DNA from: Selaginella moellendorffii
Lineage: Eukaryota; Streptophyta; Lycopodiopsida; Selaginellales; Selaginellaceae
NCBI RefSeq assembly: GCF_000143415.4
Contig: NW_003314268.1
Span: forward strand, 1,534,672 to 1,598,671
Reading direction: 5' to 3'
DNA length: 64,000 nucleotides
The position numbers and the translations under genes were made by a program. How positions within the stretch are numbered: the stretch's first letter is position 1; each line of letters starts with the position of its first letter. The notes beneath the pieces were generated by a model, which did no database searches, was not told the DNA's origin, and saw nothing but the letters and a program-made list of their open reading frames with translations. Positions 23,443 to 34,099 of this stretch are shown here, piece after piece.

Positions 23443-25336
23443 ATGTCGACGCTATCACTTCGTTGCAGCGTGTTCTCGGAGCCATCGTCTTCCTCCACTC
23501 GCCAAAAGAGGGCTATTTCTTGTGCGTCTTGTTCCAGCTCCGAGAATTCGCGATGCAGGGATAGACGAAGCACGAAATGTAGGCTTGGAGGGCGTGTAGG
23601 AGTAGGATTTAGAGCTGGGAAAGGCGTAGGCGAGCAGCGATGGCTTTTTGCGGGGAGAAGAATTAAAGCGAGGCCGCTGCTTTGTCGAAATTCTTACCAA
23701 AGTAGCAGGACTGCGGCGACCCCATCGGATTATTATCAAGTTCTCGGGGTCAGTAGGAACGCTAGCAAGCAGGAAATCAAAACTTCTTATAGGAAACTCG
23801 CTCGAGAGGTATGATTTTCCTCCTATGCATTTCACAAGCTTGCATTTTGATAACTTTGTTGTTTTTCAGTTTCATCCAGACGTAAACAAGGAGTCCAATG
23901 CGGAAGAAAAGTTCAAGGAGATCACTGCTGCGTACGAGGTAAGAATTGGTCTTTGCATTTCTTTCCATTCGACGAAGATCATTCCCATGTAGGTGCTCTC
24001 GGATGATGAAAAAAGAGCCATTTACGATCAATTTGGTGAAGATGGTCTAAAGGGAGGAGGTCCAACTTTCACGGTAAGACACAAACATTTCGATTGATAG
24101 AGATGATCTAGAGTTTGTTTGTGTGTGCAGGATAGTCCATTCGATATTTTTGACTCGTTTTTTGGAGGTCGAAGCGGATTTGGAAGGCGCAGAGGCACTG
24201 ATAATTGGTCTGGAGTTCAAGGAAACGATCTCAGGTATGATCCAACTTGCAAAAAGCTCTTCTGTCGTTTTTCTCTTTTGGATTTTATTCTTTTTATCGT
24301 GACAATGTGTGTGTGTCTCTTCTGCAGCTACGATCTGAGCCTTGACTTCAAAGAAGCGGTTTTTGGAGTGGAAAAACAGTTTGACATATGGCATTTGGAA
24401 AGCTGCGAGGCATGTAGCGGAACTGGCGCCAGAAGTAAGAGCAGAAAGAAATGCCGAGTCTGTGGAGGAATGGGTGAAGTTATGCGAACACAAGAAACAG
24501 CCTTTGGGATGTTCTCACAGGTTAGCGATTCGTCGATAACGTTTGTTTTGTTGGCTCACATTGTTTTTCTCTCTCTCAGGTGTCTACTTGTACAAACTGT
24601 GGTGGCGAGGGTGAAGTGATTTCCGATCACTGCAGAAAATGTGGAGGCAAAGGAGGTATTCGAGCGAAAAAAACGATCAAACTAAGTGTTCCATGTGGAG
24701 TTGACAGCGGGAGCACTCTCCGTGTTGCTGGTGGAGGAGATGCTGGAGAAAGAGGGTGAGCTTAAATCTTGTGCTTGTTCTATATAGTTTCTTTGTGACT
24801 GACTGTGCCCTCTCTCAGTGGTCCATCTGGGGATCTCTACGTCAATCTTAAAATCAGAGACATGCCTGGAATTCGAAGAGACGGCATCAATCTTTACTCC
24901 GAGATCTCTGTGAGCTATACGGAATGTATACTCGGGACAACGAAAAAGGTATGTTTCGCTGTTCTCTCGTATCTTAGTCGCATAAAACACAACTCTGACA
25001 GGTGAAGACGCTGGAAGGATTCTCGGATCTTCGTATTCCTGCGGGAACTCAACCAGGGGCATGTATAACTCTTCCGAAGATTGGTGTTCCAAGGCTTCGA
25101 AAGCCATCACTTCGAGGGGATCACATTTTCTCCGTCAAAGTCTTACTTCCAACCAAAGTCAGGTGGGACTTTAGCAAAACTTTCTTCCTTGTTCTTCTTC
25201 GTAAAACCTTATCTTTTTCTTCTTCTACAGTGCCGCTGAGAAAGAACTCGTGGAAGAACTGGCTCGTCTCGAGAAAGGCGCTCAATCCAGGCAAAGAAAA
25301 TCCCAAAACTCCAAGAGTGAAGCTAGTACGTGGTGA
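23443..25336 (+). CDS. Plastid-type DnaJ (type I Hsp40) co-chaperone
   Basis: A type I J-protein with a long basic, Ser-rich N-terminal extension (about 85 residues) that looks like a plastid transit peptide. The J domain starts SDYYQVLGVSRNAS; the HPD motif sits directly after the first intron (FHPDVNK), followed by IYDQFGEDGLKGGG. The G/F linker is short. All four CxxCxGxG zinc repeats are present (CEACSGTG, CRVCGGMG, CTNCGGEG, CRKCGGKG). The C-terminal substrate-binding domain ends with a coiled EKELVEELARLEKG tail. About eight exons. It resembles chloroplast DJA5/DJA6-type proteins, which in Arabidopsis support iron-sulfur cluster assembly; this specific role is inferred. Start at 23443 is the first in-frame ATG. 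The last part of the gene (from 24945) is duplicated at 41752-42102. Confidence 0.9.
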
Positions 25337-25556
25337 TCAAACACATGGTTTGTCTATAAAACATTGGCAAGTGTAAGCGTGTGTCCATCCCCCATGTGAA
25401 AGCCAACAGTGGAGATTGAATCGAGTTCTACCATCCTATCTGCCGAAAGAGCTGTGTAAGGATTCCTTTGTTCGTCTGGCAATGGCTCTGACGAAACAAT
25501 CTTGGTACTTTTGGCTACATTCCTAGGATCTCACAAATTTGGCGAGGGAATCATCA
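24945..25556 (+). repeat. Left copy of the duplicated DnaJ-BAP31 boundary
   Basis: From a DnaJ intron through the DnaJ stop and into the first ~45 codons of a BAP31-like gene, this ~610-bp block matches 41752-42425 in the same order and orientation. Here the DnaJ part is intact and the BAP31 part is decayed. Confidence 0.85.
25380..25556 (+). pseudogene. Truncated BAP31-like 5' end
   Basis: Matches the leader and first codons of the intact gene at 42311. ATGGCTCTG is kept, as are GGCTACATTCC.AGGATCTCAC and CAAATTTG, but internal deletions and substitutions break the frame. Homology ends near 25556 and unrelated sequence follows. Confidence 0.8.
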
Positions 25557-25835
25557 CTGTCCTCACTAGAAGTTTTTAGTGCCTTAGAAAAATAACTTGT
25601 TAACAATATATAAGGCGTAGCTTCATCAAATCTTAGGCCTTGAAGAGACATAGTTGTTGGAAATTTTTTGTGGATGTTGCTCTCAGCCAATGCCTCACAG
25701 CTTGGGTCTTTGGTTAGACAAGAATTTAACACATGTCCAGTTGAGTTTAAAGGTGAAGCCGGATAGCGCCATCCGATGGGGGTGGGTTATAGGATGAAAG
25801 GATAGTTGAAGCTGCTGGCGAGCTATTGGAAGACT

Positions 25836-26490
25836 TCAAGGATTGAGATGCCTCTTGTGGATATAAAGGTTTCCCATTGTGTCATATTCAACACGTTCAA
25901 CCACAGGAAAGTGAATGAAGATTGGGTTCAACAGTTGATGTAGTCCATGCTCAAGAATCCACAAGTCCCGGACATTGGTGTTGTAATACCATATAAAAAT
26001 ATGGAGGGGAATGAGATCCACATTACTCACTGGTTTTATCGATGAACTGGAGCGCTCCAACGTGATAGTCTCCAGGCAACACTTACGCCTCCCAACGTGC
26101 CATAGAGTATCAAGGACAAGTTTCACTTCTGCATCGACTTCTTTTGAGAAGGTCATCACAATATCATCTACAGCAAACGCCAACAAAAGGGAGTGGTTCG
26201 AATCATACATCTGGGAGATGCTTAAACACACTTGTTTCCATTGGAAGAAGTTGGATTGTCCAAGGAAGCTCGGCACTGGAAAAGTAAAGAAGGGGATTGC
26301 TTTTCAGGTTAGTCCAATCATGATAACAGGAGATCTCTCGTACTAAATTCCTTTTTACTGCAGGACTTTGAAGAAAACCTTGAAAAAAGATTGCAATCTC
26401 ACTTGCTAGTAGATGATAGTGTATCACCCTTGGTTCAATGTCATCAAGGATTATGAGAGTGGAAACCTCTTCAACATACTTGGGAAGCAA
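25836..26490 (-). mobile_element. Possible copia RT remnant
   Basis: A minus-strand frame includes SQMYDSNHSLLLAFAVDDI followed by an Asp/Glu/Val-rich stretch ending LDTLW. This resembles the region around the reverse-transcriptase YVDD box of copia elements. No other pol block is secure. Confidence 0.35.
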
Positions 26491-26499
26491 GCTGGGAAA

Positions 26500-27950
26500 A
26501 AGGTTAACTCTTCCACAATCTTCAGTTAAGGGCTGAAAGAGATTTTTGGAAGGGTTTTAAATGTATAATAGGAGGTTTGGCATGATTGACCAACTTGAGA
26601 TATTATTTAATTTCTTATTGGGCATATTTATCCTTGTTTTGAGTTTGACTTGGGTCCCAGATGGAGTATTTAGAAAATAATGTCAAATTCCATTTTGGCC
26701 ATATTATTTTTGGCGTTTAAATGCTGGAAACTTTAATATTGATCCTATATTATTCTGTACTGTTATTACTTTGCTCATTGGTTGTATATTGAGAGTTAGT
26801 TAAACTTGAAACTTGAATCCCACTTTATTGCTTTTACTGAAGAGTTAGGTTTCACACTTTGGTTAACTTCTGATAATTTATTATAAAGTATAAAGTCAAA
26901 ACCACATGTGGTGCATTTAGTATTATAAGAATAGTCTCAGCAAATACTATTTAATACAGGGAGGGGATTTTGAGTGTATATTGGATGTTTATTTAGTAGT
27001 GCAATAAGATTGTACTTTGACTCCAAATTCATATATGCTATAGGAGTCTACTTCTCACTTTTATGTTTTTTTATTATAAATTTATATTAACAATATCTAT
27101 GCAAACTAAGTCTAACACCACTTAAGTTGCTTATTAGTGCTTAGTATTAAAAGGGGCGATGATATCATATATTTGTCATCTTTTGGTATTTGAAGTGTGT
27201 TTTTAATTTAAACATTTGTTGATGGGATTTGAACTCAAGAACTATTATCCATATGCATAAGCATATTGATTCTAAACTTAAATTAGGTTTTTGGATTAGT
27301 TTGAGGTTGGACCAAATTAGTTTTTAGAGATTCAGAACTTTTTATTTAAAGTTTTTAACACAATTTGTTTTTCTTTAATATGTTATTAGTAGTTTATTGT
27401 TTATCCTTCTCTTGATGACAAGCTCCTGACACTAATAACTTATATATATATGAAAATAACAACAACTTTTGTTTCAATGAAAACATGTGAGATAAATATT
27501 CTCTATATTTTCATAAGCATACATTTTTTTTTAATATAAGTTATTTAAATTGCAATAATAATCCTATACAAATAAACATACTAATCATTGCATATGGTTT
27601 GCTTAAGTTAATAGAAGTGTTATTTTATATATTAATCCAATTGATCAAATGGAAGTTTATAATTTTAAACATATTTACAATTTATAACACAAGATTAATC
27701 TTATTATATATCAACCGGTAGAATGAACTAGAATATACTAAAAGTAAGTTTATAGATTATAAACTTATTTATACATTAAAAATACAAAATTAATCTAAAT
27801 AAATAACAACCGTTACTTGATAAAGTATCCCAAAATATCAAAATATATTCTATGATTAGTCTTTTTACATTGAAATGTATGCTGGAACATGGGAAGGATG
27901 ATTATTGAATAGCAGCATCTGGCAATCCAAAAGCTTTGGAGATCATGGTA
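26500..27950. other. AT-rich intergenic DNA
   Basis: No gene is supported. The segment around 27010-27060 resembles the LTR-end sequence seen at 35050-35086 (CTCCAAATT.ATATATG-like), so part of this is likely decayed LTR sequence. Confidence 0.45.
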
Positions 27951-27959
27951 TGAGCAGAA

Positions 27960-28760
27960 TCCCCAGCAGATGGAATGCAACCTGTGAGGCAAGCGCTTCA
28001 ACTCTTCCAATTGCAACACCCGAGCAGTATATTGTTCAAAGCGTTGACTTTTGATCCTACAAAAAGCTTCTTGGCTGATATCTTAATTGGCTACCTGCAA
28101 TCTGGGACGGTGTGTTCGATTCGATGCCTTGCCAAAGCCTGGTCTTATTCACCACGAGGCTTCTGGCATTTGCCGAGAAGGGGACTGAATCCCTGTTCTT
28201 TGCGATTGCTTCGAAGAAGGATGTAGTCTCCTAGACTGTGTGGCAAAACGCATCCGCTGGGAATATCAAGCTATATCTGCTGAGTCTGATGCCGCAGTGG
28301 GATGAAATCGCCTGGACGATCAGGCTACGGGCATCTGGATCGAGCAGGGTTTGTGGAGGCTTCGCAAGTTCTCAATTTCTGGCTGACCATGTTCGGCTTG
28401 CGACATCACTATCCCTTGACTATCAAGGGTGTGGAGCACCATCACCAGGAGGAGACAAAGAGCAAGGAGCTTCTGCAGGCAATTCCGGTGTACAAGAAGA
28501 TCCCACATCGTCGACTGCATCGACAATGGGTGGCCGGATGTTCACAAGCTGCTGCCTTATGATCCTTACGAGAAGGCTGGACAGATTTCAGTGACAGGTA
28601 GGTGAGACGAATGAGTTGGGGAGGTTTCTTGTTTTGCCGAGGATCTGTTCAACGCCCTCCGTGCTGGTTTCTCTCGCGGGCTGCTATCTGTGCCGCTATG
28701 GATTCAGCTGGCTACATTCTCCTGGCCAACATGTACATGGAAGGGTAGGTCAGATCGATG
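27960..28760 (+). pseudogene. Decayed PPR gene
   Basis: Plus-strand PPR-like pieces in shifting frames: FDSMPCQSLV, AFAEKGTESLFF, ASKKDVVSWTVW, then LMPQWDEIAWT, and near 28700 the repeat-end phrase MDSAG.ILLANMYMEG. The centre (28330-28600) does not read as PPR in any single frame. Stops and frameshifts throughout. Confidence 0.55.
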
Positions 28761-28874
28761 TTGTTGCCCCTCCGTCCGTGGAACACGATTCTCAGAGCAA
28801 ATGCCGAGTGTTATTTTCTGGACATGAATAAAGGTTTTTATATCTAAACAAATTTATTTTAAAATCTTTTTGTC

Positions 28875-30640
28875 TTAGAAGTTCCGCCTTGGCTTGAGTA
28901 TGACAGGCATGCCGTGCTTTGGGATCAGGGGTCCTGTAATGACTGGGTGGTGCCGGTAATTTGGAGACAATTTAACCTCGAATCTCTGAAGGATGTTAGC
29001 AATGATTACTTTGCACTGCACCTCAGAGAACGCCCTTCCAATGCAGGTTCGAACTCCATAGGCAAATGGCATGAACGCCATGGGATGCTTGGCTGCAGTT
29101 GCTGTACCATTCTTGAAGCGGGATGGGTTGAATTCATTTACATCATCTCCCCACAGCTCTCGGTCATGATGCAGCGCAACAACATTAACGCTCACCCCCA
29201 GTCCTTTGGGAATGAACACGTCCCCCAGCATAGTGTCTTTAATGCACACCCTTGTGATGAGCGGCATTGTGGGATACAGCCTCAATGTCTCTTGCAGAAT
29301 CATCTCAATCTGCACAAACAAGAACCATACAGCAAGCTCAGTTATGTGGATCAAAGGACAAATCTGATTAACTGGTTACCGTGGTTAGCTTGCTGACATC
29401 TTTGGGACTAACAACTTCTCCATCCAGAACTTGGTCAACTTCTTGTCTTGCCTTCTCTTGCCAACTGGGATGGAGAGCCAGCATCAACATTGTGAATGAG
29501 AGAAGTGGGGCCAAGCTGATAAACCCTGTAGCATAGAGTGTTTTCAACTCGGCAACAATCACGTCTTCTCTAACATCTGGCTTATCCAAGAGTTTCCCAA
29601 TAAAATCAACGTTATTGCCTTCTGTCGTCTTCTTTCTTTGCTCTCTCACTTGCTTACGAACAAGGTCATTTAGCTGTTTCCGTACTTTCCACCGCTCAAC
29701 GTTTATACCGAAGGGGATTAGCCTGCACCACAATATCTTCCGTAAGTCAGTACAGTTGATATGCTTTTTCCTTAAGCCACCTGTACCTGGCAAATGGTAA
29801 CCAGCTCCAGGTCTCTTGATCATCTTGCAGCTTGAGCAATGTGATGTTATACTTGAGAATGTTCTGAAAGTCATTGTTTTTCAACCCCAGTGTTGTCCTC
29901 GCTACAACATCCACATTCAAGCACATGAACTCAACTTGAACATCCAGCTCCCTCTCCACGTCTCCACTGTCCTTCACAAAGGCTTCCCATTTTGCCATGA
30001 CTTGGCTTGTTGCATTGTTCACAGCTCCAACCATTGCCTGTGCAATAGAGTTCAGTCAACCTTAGACTTTGATTTTGTTAATGCAGTATCACCTTGACTT
30101 CGTCAATGTAGTATCTGGGCGCTACAATTTGTCTCTGCCTGGCCCAAGCTTCTCCATTTGCATGGAAGAGGCCCTTATGAAAGATATCATCAGAAAAGAC
30201 TTTGATGAAGTGGGACTTGACGAAATCCTTGTGCTTCTTCATAAACAGATCCCATATCATCTTGGGCTCTGAGATCACAATCCGGGGCTCCCGCAGCCAC
30301 CAGTTCAAGTGTACGTTCCCTGAAAATCAAAGTGAATTTGAAAGCACACGAATAATGTTGTGAAATTAAATTGAAGCCCACCATAGAATTTGATGTTCTG
30401 TGCGGCCCAGGGAAGAACATGAGGCAGAATATCGTGGCTGATCTCCTTCATGTCAGGCTTCCCATACAAAACATCAAAGATGGGATTCGGAGGATTGGGT
30501 GAGCCTCGTATGCCTTGCTTCTCCATCACTGGACGGAGAGCACTGGCCACCCAATAGTAGCGCATGAGGAAGCTGCACACCATCCATAGAACAGACAATG
30601 CAAGCACGAGTGCGACAAGAAGAACCGAGATGACATCCAT
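28875..30640 (-). CDS. Cytochrome P450, CYP72 clan
   Basis: A membrane-anchored monooxygenase of 504 residues in five exons (30640-30382, 30319-30093, 30037-29787, 29722-29380, 29309-28875); all phases agree. N-terminal anchor (VLLVALVLALSVLWMVCSFL). The C-helix region reads WARQRQIVAPRYY, the K-helix ETLR is within ILQETLRLYP, the PERF-like motif is FNPSRF, and the heme loop FAYGVRTCIG keeps the Cys ligand. Unusually, the I-helix motif AGxxTT is replaced by TGFISL, so the acid-alcohol pair used for oxygen activation is missing although everything else looks maintained. Divergent from the CCR-like reductase 0.9 kb away and close to an O-methyltransferase. Substrate unknown. Endoplasmic reticulum location expected. 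Confidence 0.9.
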
Positions 30641-30676
30641 TATTGGTGAGGCAGAGCTGAGACGAGGGCCGTAGAG

Positions 30677-30684
30677 AATTTATA
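30677..30684 (-). promoter_or_regulatory. TATA box of the P450 gene
   Basis: TATAAATT on the minus strand, about 37 bp upstream of the P450 ATG, implying a very short leader. It overlaps the edge of the direct repeat at 30682-30711. Confidence 0.5.
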
Positions 30685-30711
30685 CACCAGCAAGTATTCA
30701 CAGAGCTGCCC
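30682..30711 (+). repeat. 30-bp perfect direct repeat, P450-side copy
   Basis: Begins ATACACCAGCAAGTATTCAC and is identical over 30 bp to 31198-31227. Weaker similarity continues to about 30745 (GACCTT.AAAGCAC). It lies in the shared upstream region of the P450 and the reductase. Confidence 0.85.
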
Positions 30712-31056
30712 CATGAGACGACCTTGAAAGCACGAGCCTAAGATCTTTGTGCTTGATAAGACTACTCAAGGCGGTTGTAGTTCAACAAGTGAAGTCTTTT
30801 ACAGGCAGTGTTCCTAGGCGCGAAACGACCATTACGGAAAGACACGGCTCAGAGTGACAATAACAGCGACGGGCATGCTGCAAAAGCTACTCCTTTATTT
30901 GTCCTTACACAGATTCTCCTTCAAGAAACATCCTTCCTGGTTGAAGACTGTCTGGCGGGGAGGAACGTTTTTGAATCAGTACGGACTGTTTTCATGCAGC
31001 ACCTGTTTACGAATTACACGCCATGACTTTCGATCACTCACTTTATTACGGACCAC

Positions 31057-31086
31057 CCATTCGGGTCGAGATGGCGACCCGAATGG
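31057..31086. repeat. Perfect 12-bp inverted repeat
   Basis: CCATTCGGGTCG, six-base loop, CGACCCGAATGG. It lies in the P450/reductase divergent promoter region, so it could be a palindromic binding site or a small hairpin. Confidence 0.6.
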
Positions 31087-31197
31087 CTGGCTATAGGACG
31101 ATCTATCCGGTGACCATGGATTCGGGCTTGACGTGTCTGAAAGTTCCCAAACACTATGATGGACGTTGTTTCACTCTGGTCTCGAAGATCTTGCAAG

Positions 31198-31227
31198 ATA
31201 CACCAGCAAGTATTCACAGAGCTGCCC
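31198..31227 (+). repeat. 30-bp perfect direct repeat, reductase-side copy
   Basis: Second copy of 30682-30711. Similarity extends to about 31279 after a ~30-bp insertion. This copy has no adjoining TATA box in P450 orientation. Confidence 0.85.
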
Positions 31228-31491
31228 ACGAGACCAGCCAGTCATAGAGAATGAGACCTTAAAAGCACTAGCCTAGAGAGATTCCGGGTCCTCCCATGGT
31301 CCGGGTCGACCCCCGATTCTGTCAGGCCCCCTCCAAAGCTCAGCTAAATCTTCTTGCGCCTTTTTTATTTGACCTTCCAAGTTACAGGAGTAGAAACAAC
31401 GTATCCGAGTGTATCTGATCTCCCACCACGTTTGGCCTTCACGAAACACTCCAGGAACGTCCTTCAAAGACTGACCCAAATTTTCAGGTCT

Positions 31492-31499
31492 TATAAATA
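31492..31499 (+). promoter_or_regulatory. TATA box of the CCR-like reductase
   Basis: TATAAATA, 40 bp upstream of the first ATG at 31532. Confidence 0.6.
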
Positions 31500-31531
31500 G
31501 AAATGTTGAGAGTAAACACCAGAAGTGAGGG

Positions 31532-32521
31532 ATGATGGCTCAGTTGCGAGGGATGATGGTTTGTGTCACTGGAGCATCGGGTTTCATTGGATCCTGGATT
31601 GTCAAATACCTCCTTGACAAAGGCTATACTGTACGTGGAGCAGTCCGAGATCCAGAGGATTTGCACAAGGTGGAACACCTCAAAAATCTCAAGGGGGCCA
31701 ACCAGAGGCTGGAGCTCGTAAAAGCTGATTTGCTCGACAATAGCCTAGTCGCGGCAACTGCAGGTTGCCAAGTTGTGATCCACACGGCATGCCGCTGTCC
31801 AGAGGCGAATTTCCGAATCACTAATCCGCAGACCGAGCTGATCGAGCCTTCAGTGAAAGGCACACTCAACGTCCTGAAAGCCAGCTTCAGTTCTGGAGTT
31901 TCCACTGTTGTGATGACGTCCTCGGTGGGTGCCATGTATTTGGATCCAACTCGGCCTCTGGAGCAGACAGTGGATGAATCATGCTGGAGCGATGTGGAGT
32001 ACCTTGTCCAGATCAAGGAGTGGTACTGCCTGGCGAAGACTCTGGCTGAAAAATCCGCATGGGAGTTCGCTGCTGCCCAAGGCAATGGTATCAAACTGAT
32101 TGTGATCAACCCAGGAGTCGTGATGGGTCCAGTTCTTCAGGCCAAGCTGAATGCGAGCAGCACCCACATTCTCAAGTATCTGACCGGATGCGTGAAGAGC
32201 TACGCAAATCGCTGCCAGGCATATGTGGACGTGAGGGATGTGGCACTGGCTCATGTTGCGGCTTTCGAAGATCCAAAAGCATTTGGGAGGTATTTTCTGG
32301 CAGAGAGATCGATCCACAGGGCGAGGCTTGTGGAAATGCTGGCAGAGCTGTACCCGCAGCTCCCAGTTCCTAAAATCTGCTCGGACACCAAAAATCCTGA
32401 AGCCGTTCCACACAAGATATGCAATGCCAAAGCCCGTCAATTGCTGGAATCAGAGCTGATAAACATTGGGAAGTGTCTGTTTGATTCAGTGGAGAGCTTC
32501 AAAGAGAAGGGATTTCTGTAA
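31532..32521 (+). CDS. Cinnamoyl-CoA reductase-like / DFR-like extended SDR
   Basis: An NADPH-dependent reductase of 329 residues in one exon. The Rossmann motif is VTGASGFIGSWIV (residues 12-24). The catalytic Ser lies in VMTSSVGAM and the Tyr/Lys pair in EWYCLAKTLAE. Family strands include VIHTA and VINPGVVMGP, and the substrate-side YVDVRDVALAHV block is typical of the CCR/DFR/anthocyanidin-reductase superfamily. True CCRs carry KNWYCYGK; here it is KEWYCLAK, so it is CCR-like rather than proven CCR. Two adjacent ATGs (31532, 31535) are possible starts. Intronless, whereas family relatives usually have several introns. Divergent partner is a P450; an O-methyltransferase follows 0.4 kb downstream in the same direction. 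Together they suggest phenylpropanoid-like metabolism. Confidence 0.88.
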   Translation: MMAQLRGMMVCVTGASGFIGSWIVKYLLDKGYTVRGAVRDPEDLHKVEHLKNLKGANQRLELVKADLLDNSLVAATAGCQVVIHTACRCPEANFRITNPQTELIEPSVKGTLNVLKASFSSGVSTVVMTSSVGAMYLDPTRPLEQTVDESCWSDVEYLVQIKEWYCLAKTLAEKSAWEFAAAQGNGIKLIVINPGVVMGPVLQAKLNASSTHILKYLTGCVKSYANRCQAYVDVRDVALAHVAAFEDPKAFGRYFLAERSIHRARLVEMLAELYPQLPVPKICSDTKNPEAVPHKICNAKARQLLESELINIGKCLFDSVESFKEKGFL

Positions 32522-32835
32522 GCAATTGAATAATAATATAAAATAAATGTTTTAATTCAATGAATTTGAAACAAGTTATTGAAAAAAAAATTAGACTACA
32601 AATAAATTCAGTATTTATTTATTTATTTAAGAAAAAAAAAAAAGACTTCAAAAAGTTGTCTCATACTTAAGTCTTTGGATTTGGACTTGTCCATGGATCG
32701 ATTTCAAAGTAGAACTTCCGAAACAGAAACAGAAGATTCAACAATTGTCTGGAAATGCAAACAATGTGTGGTATGTCACCTTCTGTGATGGAAGAGTCTC
32801 ATGGTTCCACTGGTCAAAATCTAGTTCTCTATCGC
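32522..32835. other. Reductase-OMT intergenic region
   Basis: A/T-rich 3' flank of the reductase with two A-runs. No gene. Confidence 0.5.
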
Positions 32836-32843
32836 TATAAAAA
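32836..32843 (+). promoter_or_regulatory. TATA box of the O-methyltransferase
   Basis: TATAAAAA about 120 bp upstream of the chosen ATG at 32959. It makes the in-frame ATG at 32755 an unlikely start. Confidence 0.55.
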
Positions 32844-32958
32844 GCGTAGAATTTGCTCACTTGTTTGTAGAGCTCCATTTGATTTTATAGTGCTCCCTGA
32901 AAGTTTCACAATCCACCTGTGGCACGCTGTTTCATCTTCACCATTCACCTCGGATTTC

Positions 32959-34098
32959 ATGGCTGCGTTTGCTCCTGGTGAAGAGCTCGTCCTCTATGCT
33001 ACTATCCCCCTCGCTCTCAATGCGGTGGTGAAGCTGGGAGCCTTGGACGAGATAGCAGATTCGGTCCTCTCTGCTTCTGAGATTGTTTCCCGGATTACAA
33101 ACAACCCATCTGCGAATGTTGCGTTTCTGGACAGAACTCTCCGAGTTCTGGCAACTTACGGGGTTGTGAACGAGACCGTTGTGCAGGGGGAGCGCAAGTA
33201 TGGGCTCTCCGAGATAGGCAAGCGTTTTTCTCCAGGAACGAAATTGGCAGCGCGTGGTTTGAGTGTCATGTGCAATCACCGGATCTTCCTCAAGCCTTTC
33301 GAGCATCTTGCCGAAGGCATTCTTGATGGTGGCGAGCCATTCCGCAAAGCCCACGGCAAAACCGCATACGAGCTTGTCGCTGAGGAGCCGGAATTCAACA
33401 ACAGCTTCAACCTCTGCATGGCCGATCATTCCAAGAGGTCCAGTGCTGTGCTGCTGGATTGCTACAAGGGGTTTGCAAGCATCAAAACTCTGGTCGATGT
33501 TGGTGGCGGGAATGGAGCATTGCTGTGTGACATTCGAACTCGCTATCCGCATATCAAAGGCATAAATTTCGATCAGCCCCATGTTGTTTCTCAGGGAATT
33601 GCATCTGAAGGTATCCTCTCACAGATTTTTCATGCTCGATCATTCAAGCACTCTTTGTTTACTTCTTCCAGGAGTGGAGCATGCTGGTGGCGACATGTTC
33701 GGATCAATTCCCCAAGGAGATTCAATCATGTTGAAGGTAAAGGATCCAGAAACAAATTCTCCTTGCCAATCTGTTGTTTCATTCCTTTCTAGTGGATTCT
33801 CCACAACTGGAACGACGAACAGTGCCTGAAGATCCTGCAAAACTGCTACAAATCCCTTCCTGCTCAGGGAGGGAAAGTCATTGTCGTGGAAGTTTTACTA
33901 CCTTCTGAAGCTTATCAAGCTGCCAGTGAGTTTGAGCTGCGAATCGGACTGCTCCTAGATCTTGTCATGATGGTTAATTTCAACGGCAAGGAGCGGACCT
34001 TTGAAGAGTACCAGGCGCTCGCCGAACAAGCTGGTTTCAACAAAGTGCATCTTGTCAACGTCTCCAATGGACTAGCAATTCTGGAGTTTCACAAGTAG
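32959..34098 (+). CDS. SAM-dependent O-methyltransferase, COMT-type
   Basis: A 340-residue class I plant O-methyltransferase in three exons (32959-33610, 33672-33736, 33793-34098), in frame throughout. N-terminal dimerisation domain with the winged-helix part LDEIADSVLSASEI and LRVLATYGVVNE. SAM-binding motif LVDVGGGNGALL, a following INFDQPHVV, the VEHAGGDMF strand, and the catalytic His in LHNWND. The C-terminus closes with a GGKVIVVEVLLP strand and FEEYQALAEQAGF. COMT-like enzymes methylate phenolic hydroxyls of caffeate, flavonoid or related substrates; the acceptor here cannot be named. Same strand and adjacent to the CCR-like reductase. Confidence 0.9.
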
Positions 34099-34099
34099 C

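Noticed and set aside
25836-26276. 146-codon minus-strand frame as a host gene
   Set aside because: Only a copia-RT-like VDDI stretch is recognisable and no complete domain is present.
32755-32958. Longer O-methyltransferase start at 32755
   Set aside because: A TATA box at 32836 lies within it, and the extra sequence is unlike family N-termini.
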